DNA of 64,000 bases from Przewalskia tangutica. Taxonomy: Eukaryota > Streptophyta > Magnoliopsida > Solanales > Solanaceae. Positions 23,204 through 32,877 of the stretch are shown here, piece by piece; positions within the stretch are counted from its first letter, which is position 1, and each line of letters starts with the position of its first letter. A program made the translations under genes and the position numbers. Location of the stretch: assembly GCA_029844215.1 (NCBI GenBank), contig CM056733.1, positions 42,421,142 through 42,485,141 of the forward strand. Direction: 5' to 3'. The notes beneath the pieces were generated by a model, which saw only the letters and a list, made by a program, of their open reading frames with translations, was not told where the DNA came from and made no database searches.

Positions 23204-26200
23204 TGTTATACCCCGTATTTTGGTAGTATGCGTGGGGCGCACGTGAAAAATTTGAAGTTTAAAGTTGGCTTGGCGAAAATTATTTTGTTCACAACACCCG
23301 TTTAGAGTCGTTTTTCGAAAGCGTTTTCACGACTTCGTAGGAAAATTCCGGCTATGTCATTTTTAATTTTTGCGGATTTTTCCGAGAGACGAAACATTTT
23401 GGACCAACAAGAGGGCGCCACTTGGCACCCTCTCATTGGAGCACGTTTGGGGCGGTAAAGGGGTGGACGAATGGCCATTGTTTGGTCAAGGGTTGGTAGG
23501 ATATTTTGTGGTAGATGGATAAGGTGCACTTGGCAAGATCTTGGCCCTACACTTGTCTTGCACTTGGCAAGATCTTGGCCATTGGTTGGCCTTTGCTAGA
23601 CCTATAAATACCCCCCTCTTTGATGACTTCTTCATCCATTCTACAAATCTCTAAGTGTTAAAAATCCTCCCCCTCTCTTAGTAGTGTTCTCATCCAACAC
23701 CATCCCCCTCCCCCTTGGCCGAGAGCCCTCCCCCCCTCCTAGTAGTGTGGCCGTGGGGTACTCCACCCTAGTTGTTTCGTATAATGCCCCCCCTCTTGTT
23801 AGAAATACTCTCAAAAGTATTGTTATAATGCCCAAATTACCTTAGCCATATACCTTGTAGTATTCTAAGGTTATACCTTTACAAAGCCCAGAAATACTAT
23901 TATACTTCCCTTCAGTCACAAAACCGAAACCCTAAGTAAATCTTCACCCGTAGTTGAAGTTATAAGTAGAAGTTGGTTAGAACTTCTAAGGGTTGTTTGG
24001 AGCGGGTCGGAGCGCACGGAGTAGGAGCTAAACCTTGCTCAGGATCGACATTTAAACTCGGATAATTATGGGCTTATCGAGGTAAATATCTTATCCCTCT
24101 ATTGTAATTGGAGATTACATGATTGTTAGACTATATAGTTGAAGTATACTATATATAGAACTGAACGTTGTTATCGGCAATGTCTTTTGACTTAAGCCTG
24201 GATAATAAGAAACCTTTTCGAAAGAAGAGTAATCGAATCGTATTTACATAGGATTGTATTCTGATGAGACTTGTGTAGCTTTTCTGTGAGGTAGAATTGT
24301 GCACGTCCGGATTAGACGTATAACCCCCCCTGGTTGGCTTGGTAGCGGCCCGATAGAGAGAGGAGATTTACTGTTGCGGAGAGTCGCCGATTTTTACGTA
24401 GAATGTTCTCTGAAGGGATCTAAATGTTAATGAGCGCCTTGTGGCCTTATAGGTTGATGTACACGTGTGGCGCGATCTACTTGGCTTAAAGGAGTAGCAA
24501 GCGGTTGGAAGTACTTGGGCGTTTTGCTATTAGTCGATACTGTCGCGAGGTATGTGAACCTCTTCCTATCTCTTCTAGCATGATATGTGTGAACTATGTA
24601 GTACGGTAGACGTACATGTGCTAAATGTATTTGATTGGTTTAAAACATAAAGTGTTATAACGGCTTTATGGGAAGTTGGTTATAACAGCTTTATGTTGGT
24701 AAGAAAATACTTGTGGTTTTTAAAAGGTAACTGATTTGAACTATAACTGGCTTGTTATGTGTTAATAAATAACTTGAAGTATTTCAAAAGATTTTTGAAT
24801 CATTTTGAAAGAAGAGGTAATACTTGGTTTTTTAGAAAACTTAAGAGTTATACTAGCCTTATGGAAAGTTAGGTATAACGGCTTAAGAATGTTTCTTGAT
24901 TTTGGAAATCGAGAATGTATCGACAAACCACCGCAGCGTTAATAAAGGAAATGTTTTTAATAATTAAGTATTATTAAAACCAGAGAAACTTCCATCTGCA
25001 TAGAAGCTAAGATGAGACAAAATGATAATTCCTAGATCATGGTCTTTGTAATAAGATTGTTATAAACAAGAATATCCTACTCACTTGTAAGGCTTATGTT
25101 TCTCAGATTGTTTAAAGGAGAATTATATTCTTAAATGAATAAGACTATGAACTACGAAACCTTTCTAAAATGAGAAACTTGAACATGGGAAATTAGGCAA
25201 ACTTGAACATTGGAAATTAGGCAAACTTGAACGTTTGGGAAATAATGTTGTTACTTGATTTTACAAAGAGAAGTAATTGATTTACTTTAAAAGATAATCA
25301 CTCTATTTTCATATACTATGTATTGTGTGGTTTTGTGAAGTAACGTATCTTTTAAAGATTTAATGTATGAAGTACTTTGGGGATAGGTACCCGAACTTGT
25401 TAGTAGAAAGTACCTTGTGTGAATAACTTGATTGTATTGGTTTGTGATAGCCTTGTAATACTTTCTTGTTGATTTGATAAGTAAGCATGTTAGGATGCTA
25501 CGTGTGTTAGTATCTTGTGATTATTGTGTAAGGGGTCACTCTTGTTGTGCTTACGTTGTCAAACGTTAAGCGGTTATCTTGTTATTGTATCACATACCCC
25601 GACTTATTATACAGGGCTTGCCACCCTTGATGCGGGTCTATACGGCCTATGCGATCCTTGTGACTACGCGAGTGCGGTAGCTCGGGATTGATCATTCCGG
25701 TGTTTAGCCCGACGCGGGGATTCTATGCGGTCCGCTGAGACTACGGTCTTTTGAGACTATGCGGGTGCGGGAGCCTAGGCGGATACCGAGGTTAGCGCCC
25801 GACGCGGGGTATACCTCGGTGATGCAGGACCATGATTCGAGGAATACCTCATGCGGGTCCATGGGTGACCTATGCGGAGCTGCGAGAGTTCCAGGGATAG
25901 ACGCGCACATTGATATTGCGGGCGAGTGGCCAGCTTCGATCATGTGGTGCGGTCTAGAAAGACCTCGGGATACAGTTTGTGGTATTTTTGGTACTGTGGG
26001 TCTTAGTAGTCGGCTATGCCTTCGTACTTGCCCCGTACGGTTTTATTGTGATAACTTTGAGGGCGTGAGTCACGACTTGACATGATCGCTATTTATTGTG
26101 AACGTAGTTTGGTTATCATACATGTCTCGCTTTATATAGACTACTATGATTTCATTTCTGATATTTATTTTGATTTCACATACTTGGTACTGTTATCGAC

Positions 26201-26599
26201 CTCCTTGGGCTGCGTTCATCCGCAGTAAAGGTACACGATCGTTGATCCTCGCTCTTAGGGTCACGATTCAGCGTTTGGGAAAGCTCCGTTTCTCGGAGGC
26301 TTATCAGGTATAGTCCTGTCGTTGTAGGTATTTACATTCGTGGTATGGAGGGCCTGTCCCCGCCATTGTTGTCGTATCATTTCGTAGGTGCAGTAATCTT
26401 GTTGTGGGCGGGGTTGTAAAAAGGATTAAACTGTTCATTTGTAGGAGTTGTTATTTATATATACGAAAGGCAAGTTTTCCTCGACATCGTTTTGTACTTC
26501 ATTTGTTTCATGTATGTGTTTTATGTTCCTGATTACTCGATGTTGTATCACCAGGGTGCCCGGGGTAAGGCACGATCCAGCCCGCATTCGGTCGTGACA
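23204..26599 (+). repeat. 5' LTR of F2 (3.4 kb)
   Basis: Starts TGTTATACCCCG and ends GGTCGTGACA, followed by the primer-binding site. It has a TATA box at 23603, and a GC-rich region at 25618-25960 with repeated GATGCGGG/ACCTCATGCGG motifs. It also has two copies of a short GAACATTGGAAATTAGGCAAACTT-like repeat near 25181-25240 (shown here only as a family label). No gene is supported. Confidence 0.95.
23603..23610 (+). promoter_or_regulatory. LTR TATA box (F2 5' LTR)
   Basis: TATAAATACCCCC, about 400 bp into the LTR, after CCATTGGTTGGCC. Confidence 0.7.
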
Positions 26600-26603
26600 A
26601 AAG

Positions 26604-26616
26604 TGGTATCGTGAGC
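26604..26616 (+). promoter_or_regulatory. Primer-binding site, initiator tRNA-Met (F2)
   Basis: TGGTATCGTGAGC follows LTR end TGACA plus AAAG. It differs from the expected TGGTATCAGAGC only at the CAG. Confidence 0.85.
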
Positions 26617-26660
26617 GATTAATCCTCGGAAAGTGTCTGAGACCGTATCAGATCAGAAGT

Positions 26661-26700
26661 CTTGATTATCGGTGTGTTGTGCACCACACCAATAATCAGG
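26661..26700 (+). promoter_or_regulatory. Leader hairpin with GTGCAC loop (F2)
   Basis: Arms GATTATCGGTGTG (26664-26676) and CACACCAATAATC (26685-26697), with one C-A mismatch, around loop TTGTGCAC. Three more outer pairs are possible. The loop holds a 6-base palindrome able to pair with a second RNA copy. Confidence 0.75.
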
Positions 26701-26808
26701 AGGCTATAGGATATTTAGGATTGGTTTCTATTTCTTCTCACTCTGAGATCGTGCCTTAGAGCTGTGTTGTAAGTTGGACCCTCTAACGTATTTCTTTCCC
26801 TTACCGTT

Positions 26809-27560
26809 ATGCCTCCGCATAGGGCAACTCGAGCCCCGGAGGACAAGCGGCGAGGAGCTGCGAGTAGAGTCTGAGAGGGTTACGTGGCACAGGCCCAATT
26901 ATCACCTTGGGTGGTGCTTCATTCGGGGAGTTCTGCGACGTCATTAGCCCCAGCAGAGTTTAGCACGCCGGCGGCAGTTCCTACTGCGGCCATGATGTTT
27001 GAACCTTCAGTTCCACGACCGGGAACAGAGAATATAGATTTCCAGGAGGCGACCCTGTTAATAACTATGGATTTGACTACCAGAGAGTATACCGATGTAC
27101 CGCGAGTCTTGATGAATATCAACGAGAAGGTTGTGCAAGAGTAATTCTTGATTGGGCTTGAGCACGGCACGTATGCGGGCTTATGCGCGTGAGCCAAGCG
27201 TAGAGATCGACGGGTTAACGAAGGACAACGAGAAGAGGCGAGCGTAGAGTCCTTTAGTAACTTTCGAGGTAGTCGCCTCACCAAATAGATTATGCGCATC
27301 CACCAAGATGCGAAAGGTCCTCCACGGGGTTCGGGGCGCTCGGGTATGCGAAGTTAGTCGAGCTCGAGCTTCCGGTTCACCATCACACGAAGGTTCGGCC
27401 ATCCGATTCGCTTTTCGGTGTTCGCGATGTGCGGCGCCATCCTGGAATGTCGTCTTTTAGTTGGTACTTATTGTACCTATGACCGTCAGGGTCTGATGTC
27501 GAAAGAGTGTCCTTGCGGGAGGACTTAGCCTTCAGGATCGGTGGGTAGTTCGTCATCTTC
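26809..27560 (+). pseudogene. gag: gag (F2), shortened and frameshifted
   Basis: The ATG at 26809 opens with MPPHRATRAP, as in the other copies. An Ala/Pro-rich N-terminal part follows (LAPAEFST, AAVPTAAMM, SVPRPGTEN), then LTTREYTDVPRVLMN, then the basic C-terminal part near 27170-27250. The central core seen in M1, M2 and F3 (SETES...FLTHFLP) is missing, so the protein is internally deleted. The zinc-knuckle position (about 27460-27520) reads CTYDRQGLMSKECP: two ligands are lost, with Leu in place of His. Such a protein is unlikely to package RNA unaided. F4 has the same design, so the deletion is a family trait. Confidence 0.75.
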
Positions 27561-28089
27561 CTTAGCTATGCGCCCTACGGGGCAGGTTTGATTAGAACGA
27601 CTAAGGGGAGTGAAGCAATAGATCTGAGATAGATTTTTAACCTCTAGGGTTTAGTATGTGTGATAAGGTGAGTATACCTTAAGTGTTATATTCTGATAGC
27701 ATTGTGTAAATGGTGATTAGAAATCTTGGTTAGTTAACCAAGTAAGATTTGGGGGATAGAGAAAGTGTGAGCCTTAGAGTGTTATACGTAGAGACCTTAG
27801 AGGTAAGGCCATCTCGAGTAAAAGATGTATTGTTTATGTTTGACCCTTATAGGAGTGCATAGTGCACGTGAGTTATGTTTGTGGGATTAGTCCCTGAGTA
27901 GTGTGGAATGAAAGAGGGTAGTTGAGCTAAGAAGACCGCTAGGTTTTCGTAACGTGATTAGTGAGAGTTTTCCTTCAGGGAGCTAGCGTTTTGCGCGTTG
28001 CCGGGTCGGGTTGAGGCCACGTTGCGGGTCAACCCGCGGCATGTATGGTGGTGGGGTCAGTTTGTGGTGGTCCCGCCTTGTGGTAGGGC
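27561..28089 (+). other. Conserved non-coding spacer (F2)
   Basis: Homologous to 246-905 in F1 and 60545-61080 in F4. It contains GACCTTAGAGGTAAGG, TGACCCTTAT, AGTGCATAGTGCACGTGAGT and the inverted repeat GCGGGTCAACCCGC at 28024-28037. No gene is seen. Confidence 0.65.
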
Positions 28090-28502
28090 CACGAGGGTGT
28101 TAGGCCCAAGTTTAGTTAACCAACGTACGAATTCGTGGATGCATTCGACCAGTAGTCGGGCCGAGGAGGTCAGCCGTCTTGTCTTCTAGCAAAGACCGTT
28201 TACTCGGCAGAGGGTTATGCGAGATGATATATCAGAAAGGTTGTAAGGCTGCACGAGGTGCCTACCTTCACCTTATGGCAGACAGTGGAGCCCAGGGTAC
28301 GGCTGTTTTTGGTTTCTGGAAGTTTTACCAAGCAGGGTTAAGAACTCAGGTGAGTCTCAAAATCGCATTCGCCCTCGGGCCAGTGTGTGTATTTCAGAGG
28401 TAGTTGTGGGGATTGTTGTCTCCTGTGGAGGGAGTGTTTAAGCTACCATTTCAGTTTTCGAATGTCGCCTTATGAGGCCTTGTAGGGGCGGAAGTGTAAG
28501 TT
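28090..28502 (+). pseudogene. pol: pol remnant: integrase core (F2), first part
   Basis: Decayed integrase sequence directly after the spacer. Recognisable are the integrase phrases VRLHE-PTFTL near 28240, then FTKQG and LRTQVSLK near 28320, and the EALYGRK-like end near 28470. These correspond to the conserved region between the second and third catalytic residues of plant chromovirus integrase and its downstream part. The first half of integrase and all upstream domains are absent. The remnant is split by S2 at 28503 and continues at 32153. Confidence 0.7.
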
Positions 28503-29550
28503 TGTCACACCCCGAAATTCGGGCCCGTGACTGGTGCCTTACCCCGGGCACCCTAGTGATACAACATCAGAGAAAAACCAGCGGAAATAAAAACTTAGAC
28601 ATGCAACAATCGATATAATAATAAACAGGCCAACCAAAACAGTTGCCTTCAGTATATACATAAAACCTGAACAGTTTAATCCTTTTTACAACCCTGCCCA
28701 CAACAGTACTACAGACCTCTAAGATTTACAACGACTATGACGGGACAGGGCCCCGCCATACCCCTGAATGTACAAGAACCTACAACTCAGGGAACACATA
28801 CCAAAAGATAAGCCTCCGGAGAAACGGAGCTTCCCAAAACGCTGAACTGAGATCCTAAAAGCGAGGATCCACGACCGATGTACCTCTACCTGCGGCATGA
28901 ACGCAGCCCCCCGAAGGAGGTCGATAACAGTACAAGTATGTGAAATCAGAATATCGGCTTAAATCATAACGATCATATAAAGCAGGAGACATGTATGATA
29001 ACCAAAATACAGTACGCAACATAAAAGCAGTCAAGTCAGGGACTCACGCCCTCAAAGTCACCACTCAAATATAACTATGGGTATCACGCCCACCACATCC
29101 ATCATGTTCGCATCATGGCCACATGCCCCCGGAATACTGCATCGGTGTAGACATGTCCATGAGACAACACAATATGCCGCGCGTGGCCACGTACCGAATC
29201 GTGACGGTGTAGACATGCCCATGTAACCTCAATAACAATATCTCGGGTGGTCAACCACGCGTGGCCACACGTGCCGGAATCTGCAGACGGTGTAGACACG
29301 TCCATGTTGTAGTAATAACCATATATCGGGTAATCAACCCGGCCGCATGGCCGCATGCCCCCGGAATACTGTATCGGTGTAGACATGTCCATGTGACCTC
29401 AACAACAAGACAGTAATCAAAATGGAAACATACCCGTGGAATTCTCCCATCGCCAAGACGCGTCCAAGAAAGTTCTCAACAAGTCAACCGCTCTATCGAG
29501 ACGAGGTAACACGGAAAATACCACACTTGCACAACAAAGGCTATCATCAC

Positions 29551-29671
29551 AAGCGTAGGCAAGTTTCACAACAACAAGCATAGGCAAGTTTCACAACAAC
29601 AAGCATAGGCAAGTTTCACAACAACAAGCATAGGCAAGTTTCACAACAACAAGCATAGGCAAGTTTCACAC
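29551..29671 (-). repeat. 24-25 bp minisatellite x 5 in S2
   Basis: Five copies of AAGCATAGGCAAGTTTCAC plus AACAAC (first copy has GCGTAGG). M2 has three copies in each LTR and F1 one. Confidence 0.9.
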
Positions 29672-31461
29672 AACTCAAAGTACTTTCATTTTATGCCAAA
29701 GTCGGGTTTTAACCCCAAAGTACTACATCGTTAAGTTCTTTTTAAAAGAGATCCATTACTTATAAAAGTCACCCGATACGTAGTATTAGAATGACCAACC
29801 CACATTCCTTTTCAAAATCAAGTAACAACATTCTTTTCCTAAGTTCGGTTTGCCTAGTTTCAATTACTCAAGCTTCTAATTTTCAAATGGTTTCATAGTT
29901 CCCAAACTTAATCACTTGATTCCTTTTTTTGAACAATTGAGTAATATATGTCTCACGTGAGAGTAGGTTATTCTTGTTTACAAGATTATTATTACAAATG
30001 ACCATGATCTAGAAAATGTAATATCATTTTGTCTCATCTTAGTTTCTATGCAGATGGAGGTTTCTACCGGTTTTAATACGATACATCATTATTCAATACA
30101 TTTTCCTTTATTAACGCTGCGATGGTGCTGTCGATACACATTCTGATTTCCGAAATCAGTAAAACATTATCCCTGTAAATAAAACCAAGTACTCATTACT
30201 CACGAATGAGGTTTCACACAAACATTCACATTAAAACAAATAAGTTAAGTCTCTTATCTTATAAGATCAAGTCACTTAACTTCTAACATCAAGAAACCAT
30301 TTTCTTTACCTCTCTTAAGACATTATACCTAACTCCCATAAAGCTAGTATAACTCTTTTTAAAACCACAAAGTATTTTCTTACCTACATAAAGTCATTAT
30401 AACCAACTTCCCATAAAGCCGTTATAACACTTTATGTTTTAAGAACAATCAAACACGATTAACACGTATGCGTCTACCGTACTACATAGTTCACACATAT
30501 CATGCTAGAAGAGATAGGAAGAGGTTCACATACCTCGCGATGATTTAACGACAATAAGCAAAATGCTCCAAGTACTACAACTCATAGCCCTTTCCACTCC
30601 TCGGTAGAATACGCTACTCTTAGTACTTCCACCTATAAAGGTCACAAACGTCTATTAACCCCAAAACACAAGTTTCTATCTTTCTACGTAAAATTCGGCA
30701 CCTCCCCACATGGCGTAAATCTCCTCCTCTATCGAGGCTACCAAGCCAACCGGGGTTTACACGCCTAACCTGGACGTGTACAATTCTACTCAAGAATACT
30801 ACACAAGTCTCGCAATACGATCCATGTAAATCTGATTCGATTCTTTCTTTACATTCGTGCTTAAGTCAAAAGACATTGTCGCACAATAATGTTGATTCAT
30901 ATATAGTATACTTCAACTATATATTCTAACATGTAATTTCCAATTACAAAAGGGGACAAGATTATTTACCTCGACAAGCCCAAAATTATCCAAGTTATAA
31001 TGTCGATCCCGAGCAAGGTTTAGCTCACTCAGTGCGCCCAAACCACTCCAAACAACCCTTAGAAGTTCTAACCAACTTCTACTCAAATACTTCAACCAAC
31101 TATGAAGATTTCCCTAGGGTTTCGGTTTTGAGACTAAAAGGACAAAAGGTAGTATTTCCGGGCTCTACGTAAAGAGGTAACTTTTAAAATACTACTAGGT
31201 AAAGGCTAAGGTATTTTGGGCATTATAACAATACTAGGAGAGTATTTCTATACCACAAAAAGGGGGGTATTATACGAAAACAACTAGGCTAGGAGGGGTA
31301 CCCCACGGCTAGCACCACAAAGGGGGGAGGGGGAGGCTCTCGGCCACAAAGGCCACTCAAAGGGGAGGGAAGGCTTAGGACGAGAACAACTAGAAGAGGG
31401 GAGGGATATTTCAAGACTTAGAATGAAATGAGGGATGAAGAACAACCTTCAAGCAAGGGGG

Positions 31462-31469
31462 TATTTATA
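31462..31469 (-). promoter_or_regulatory. LTR TATA box (S2)
   Basis: TATTTATA on the plus strand is TATAAATA followed by CCCC on the LTR strand. Confidence 0.65.
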
Positions 31470-32152
31470 GGGACACCAACGGACAAGATCAAGACATGTG
31501 GGGGGGCAAGTGGAGGGCCAAGATGTGCCCAAGTGCCCCTAGTCCCTACTCCACAAAACAAGCCACAAACATTGACAAAACAAGGCCAAAACAAGGCGTA
31601 ATTCGCCCCACTTGAGCTTCACTTTACAGTCCACTTGAGGGTGACAAGTGTCACCTCTCGTTGGTCCAAAATGTTTCGTCTCTCGGAAAAATCCGCAAAA
31701 ATACAAAACGACATAGCGAATTTTCCTCGCAAGTTACTGAAAGCGTTTCGTCGAAAACGACTCTAGGGTGTTGTGCACAAATGTCATTCGGCCAAGCCAC
31801 CTAGGCGGGGGTGACACGTGTCACCCTCCTAATGGCCCTCATAAAACGTCTTCCGAAAAATATCCACAATGGCCAAAATCTCGAAAACAAAGTGGGCCCC
31901 ACAAAACCGTAAATTTCTCCCGTGGGCCCCACGTGACCATTTCCGAAAATAAAATCTCAAAATTCTAATATAATCTATGAAGTCCAAATACCAAATCTGG
32001 GAATCCAATTCCCATTAACGAACCTTTTTCTTCACAAATAACCGGAAACTTTTCCGTCGAAAACTCACATCTTTCTTTCTTTCCAAATTTTTTCTGTCGT
32101 GCTCTCGTACGTACGTCCTCGCATACATACCCTGAGAATACGGGGTATAACA

Positions 32153-32645
32153 AAGTTGTCGGTCGATTGGTTCGATGTTGGCAAGATTCAAATAGTTGGT
32201 TCAGGCTTGTTCCAGCAGACTGTGGATAGAGTAAAGCTTGTCTAGAAGAGGTTCTGGCAGCTCAGAGAAATCGTGCGGATAATCGACGGCGCTTAGAGTT
32301 CGAGTTGACGGTCGGTCTTCTTGAAGGTACCACCCGGTTTGGGTGTGAGTTTTGGAAACAGAGGAACTTAGCGAGTTACTTTGGGCCGCACGAGTTCATG
32401 TGAAGAATAGGCGGGTTGCCTATATGTTAGCGATTCTTGCGTCCGACTTAGGAGGCGACGTCCGTCTTCGTATTGTTATGTTCGGGAAGTATCGAAGATC
32501 CATCCAGAGTGTTCCCAGTTAATGATGACCACGTTAGGGATAGTAACCTCGAGTTTTGGATACTGAAGCATTATCAGAAATGTGGTAAGAGTTCGAATGT
32601 ACGACAGCTTCAGTGATCGCATGCAGCCCGGTACCAATTGTTGGG
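32153..32645 (+). pseudogene. pol: pol remnant: integrase end and chromodomain linker (F2), second part
   Basis: Continues the F2 pol remnant after S2. It opens with the SIGWFDVG-like phrase that follows EALYGRKC in F3. It then reads, in mixed frames, the region up to the FGK-GKL-SY-GP and RIHPECSQ-like parts before the chromodomain. Frames are heavily broken, and the chromodomain itself is not recognisable. It is homologous to 61470-61960 in F4. Confidence 0.65.
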
Positions 32646-32675
32646 TCGCCTGAGAAGGTTAATGCCTCAGGCAAA

Positions 32676-32692
32676 GTGACAAAAGTGGTATA
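32676..32692 (+). other. Internal LTR-end/primer-binding-site-like sequence (F2)
   Basis: GTGACAAAAGTGGTATAT copies the junction of LTR end (GTGACA) and primer-binding site (AAAAGTGGTATC), yet lies about 190 bp before the 3' LTR. F4 has the same at 61993-62010. Confidence 0.6.
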
Positions 32693-32845
32693 TCATTTTG
32701 GTGATGTTAGAGGTGTTTCCTCGTGGACTTGGATGTAAGCATTTTGCGCAAGTTGTTTCTGTGGCCAGGTGTGGCAGGATTGATTCTCGTAAGTATAGTA
32801 GTGAAGACTATCTTGGCGCACGCGTTTGTTTTGAGACTTAGAAGG

Positions 32846-32877
32846 AACATTCGGACGAATGTTTCTAAGGAGGAGAA
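32846..32877 (+). promoter_or_regulatory. Hairpin and polypurine tract (F2)
   Basis: AACATTCG-GA-CGAATGTT (32846-32863), then AAGGAGGAGAA (32867-32877) directly before the LTR start. Confidence 0.8.

Larger units (their letters stand above)
28503..32152 (-). mobile_element. S2: solo LTR with target-site duplication AAGTT
   Basis: A single LTR of 3,650 bp from TGTCACACCCCG to ACGGGGTATAACA, flanked by AAGTT at 28498-28502 and 32153-32157. With no internal sequence, it is the product of recombination between the two LTRs of a former full element. It matches the M2 LTRs in length and tandem-repeat content (29110-29400, 29551-29671). The surrounding pol remnant continues in register after it. 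It has TGACACGTGTCA at 31812-31823. Confidence 0.95.

Noticed and set aside
29551..29671. Regular short repeats resembling a CRISPR array
   Set aside because: The units are directly adjacent with no unique spacers, lie in a plant LTR, and vary in number between LTR copies. It is a minisatellite.
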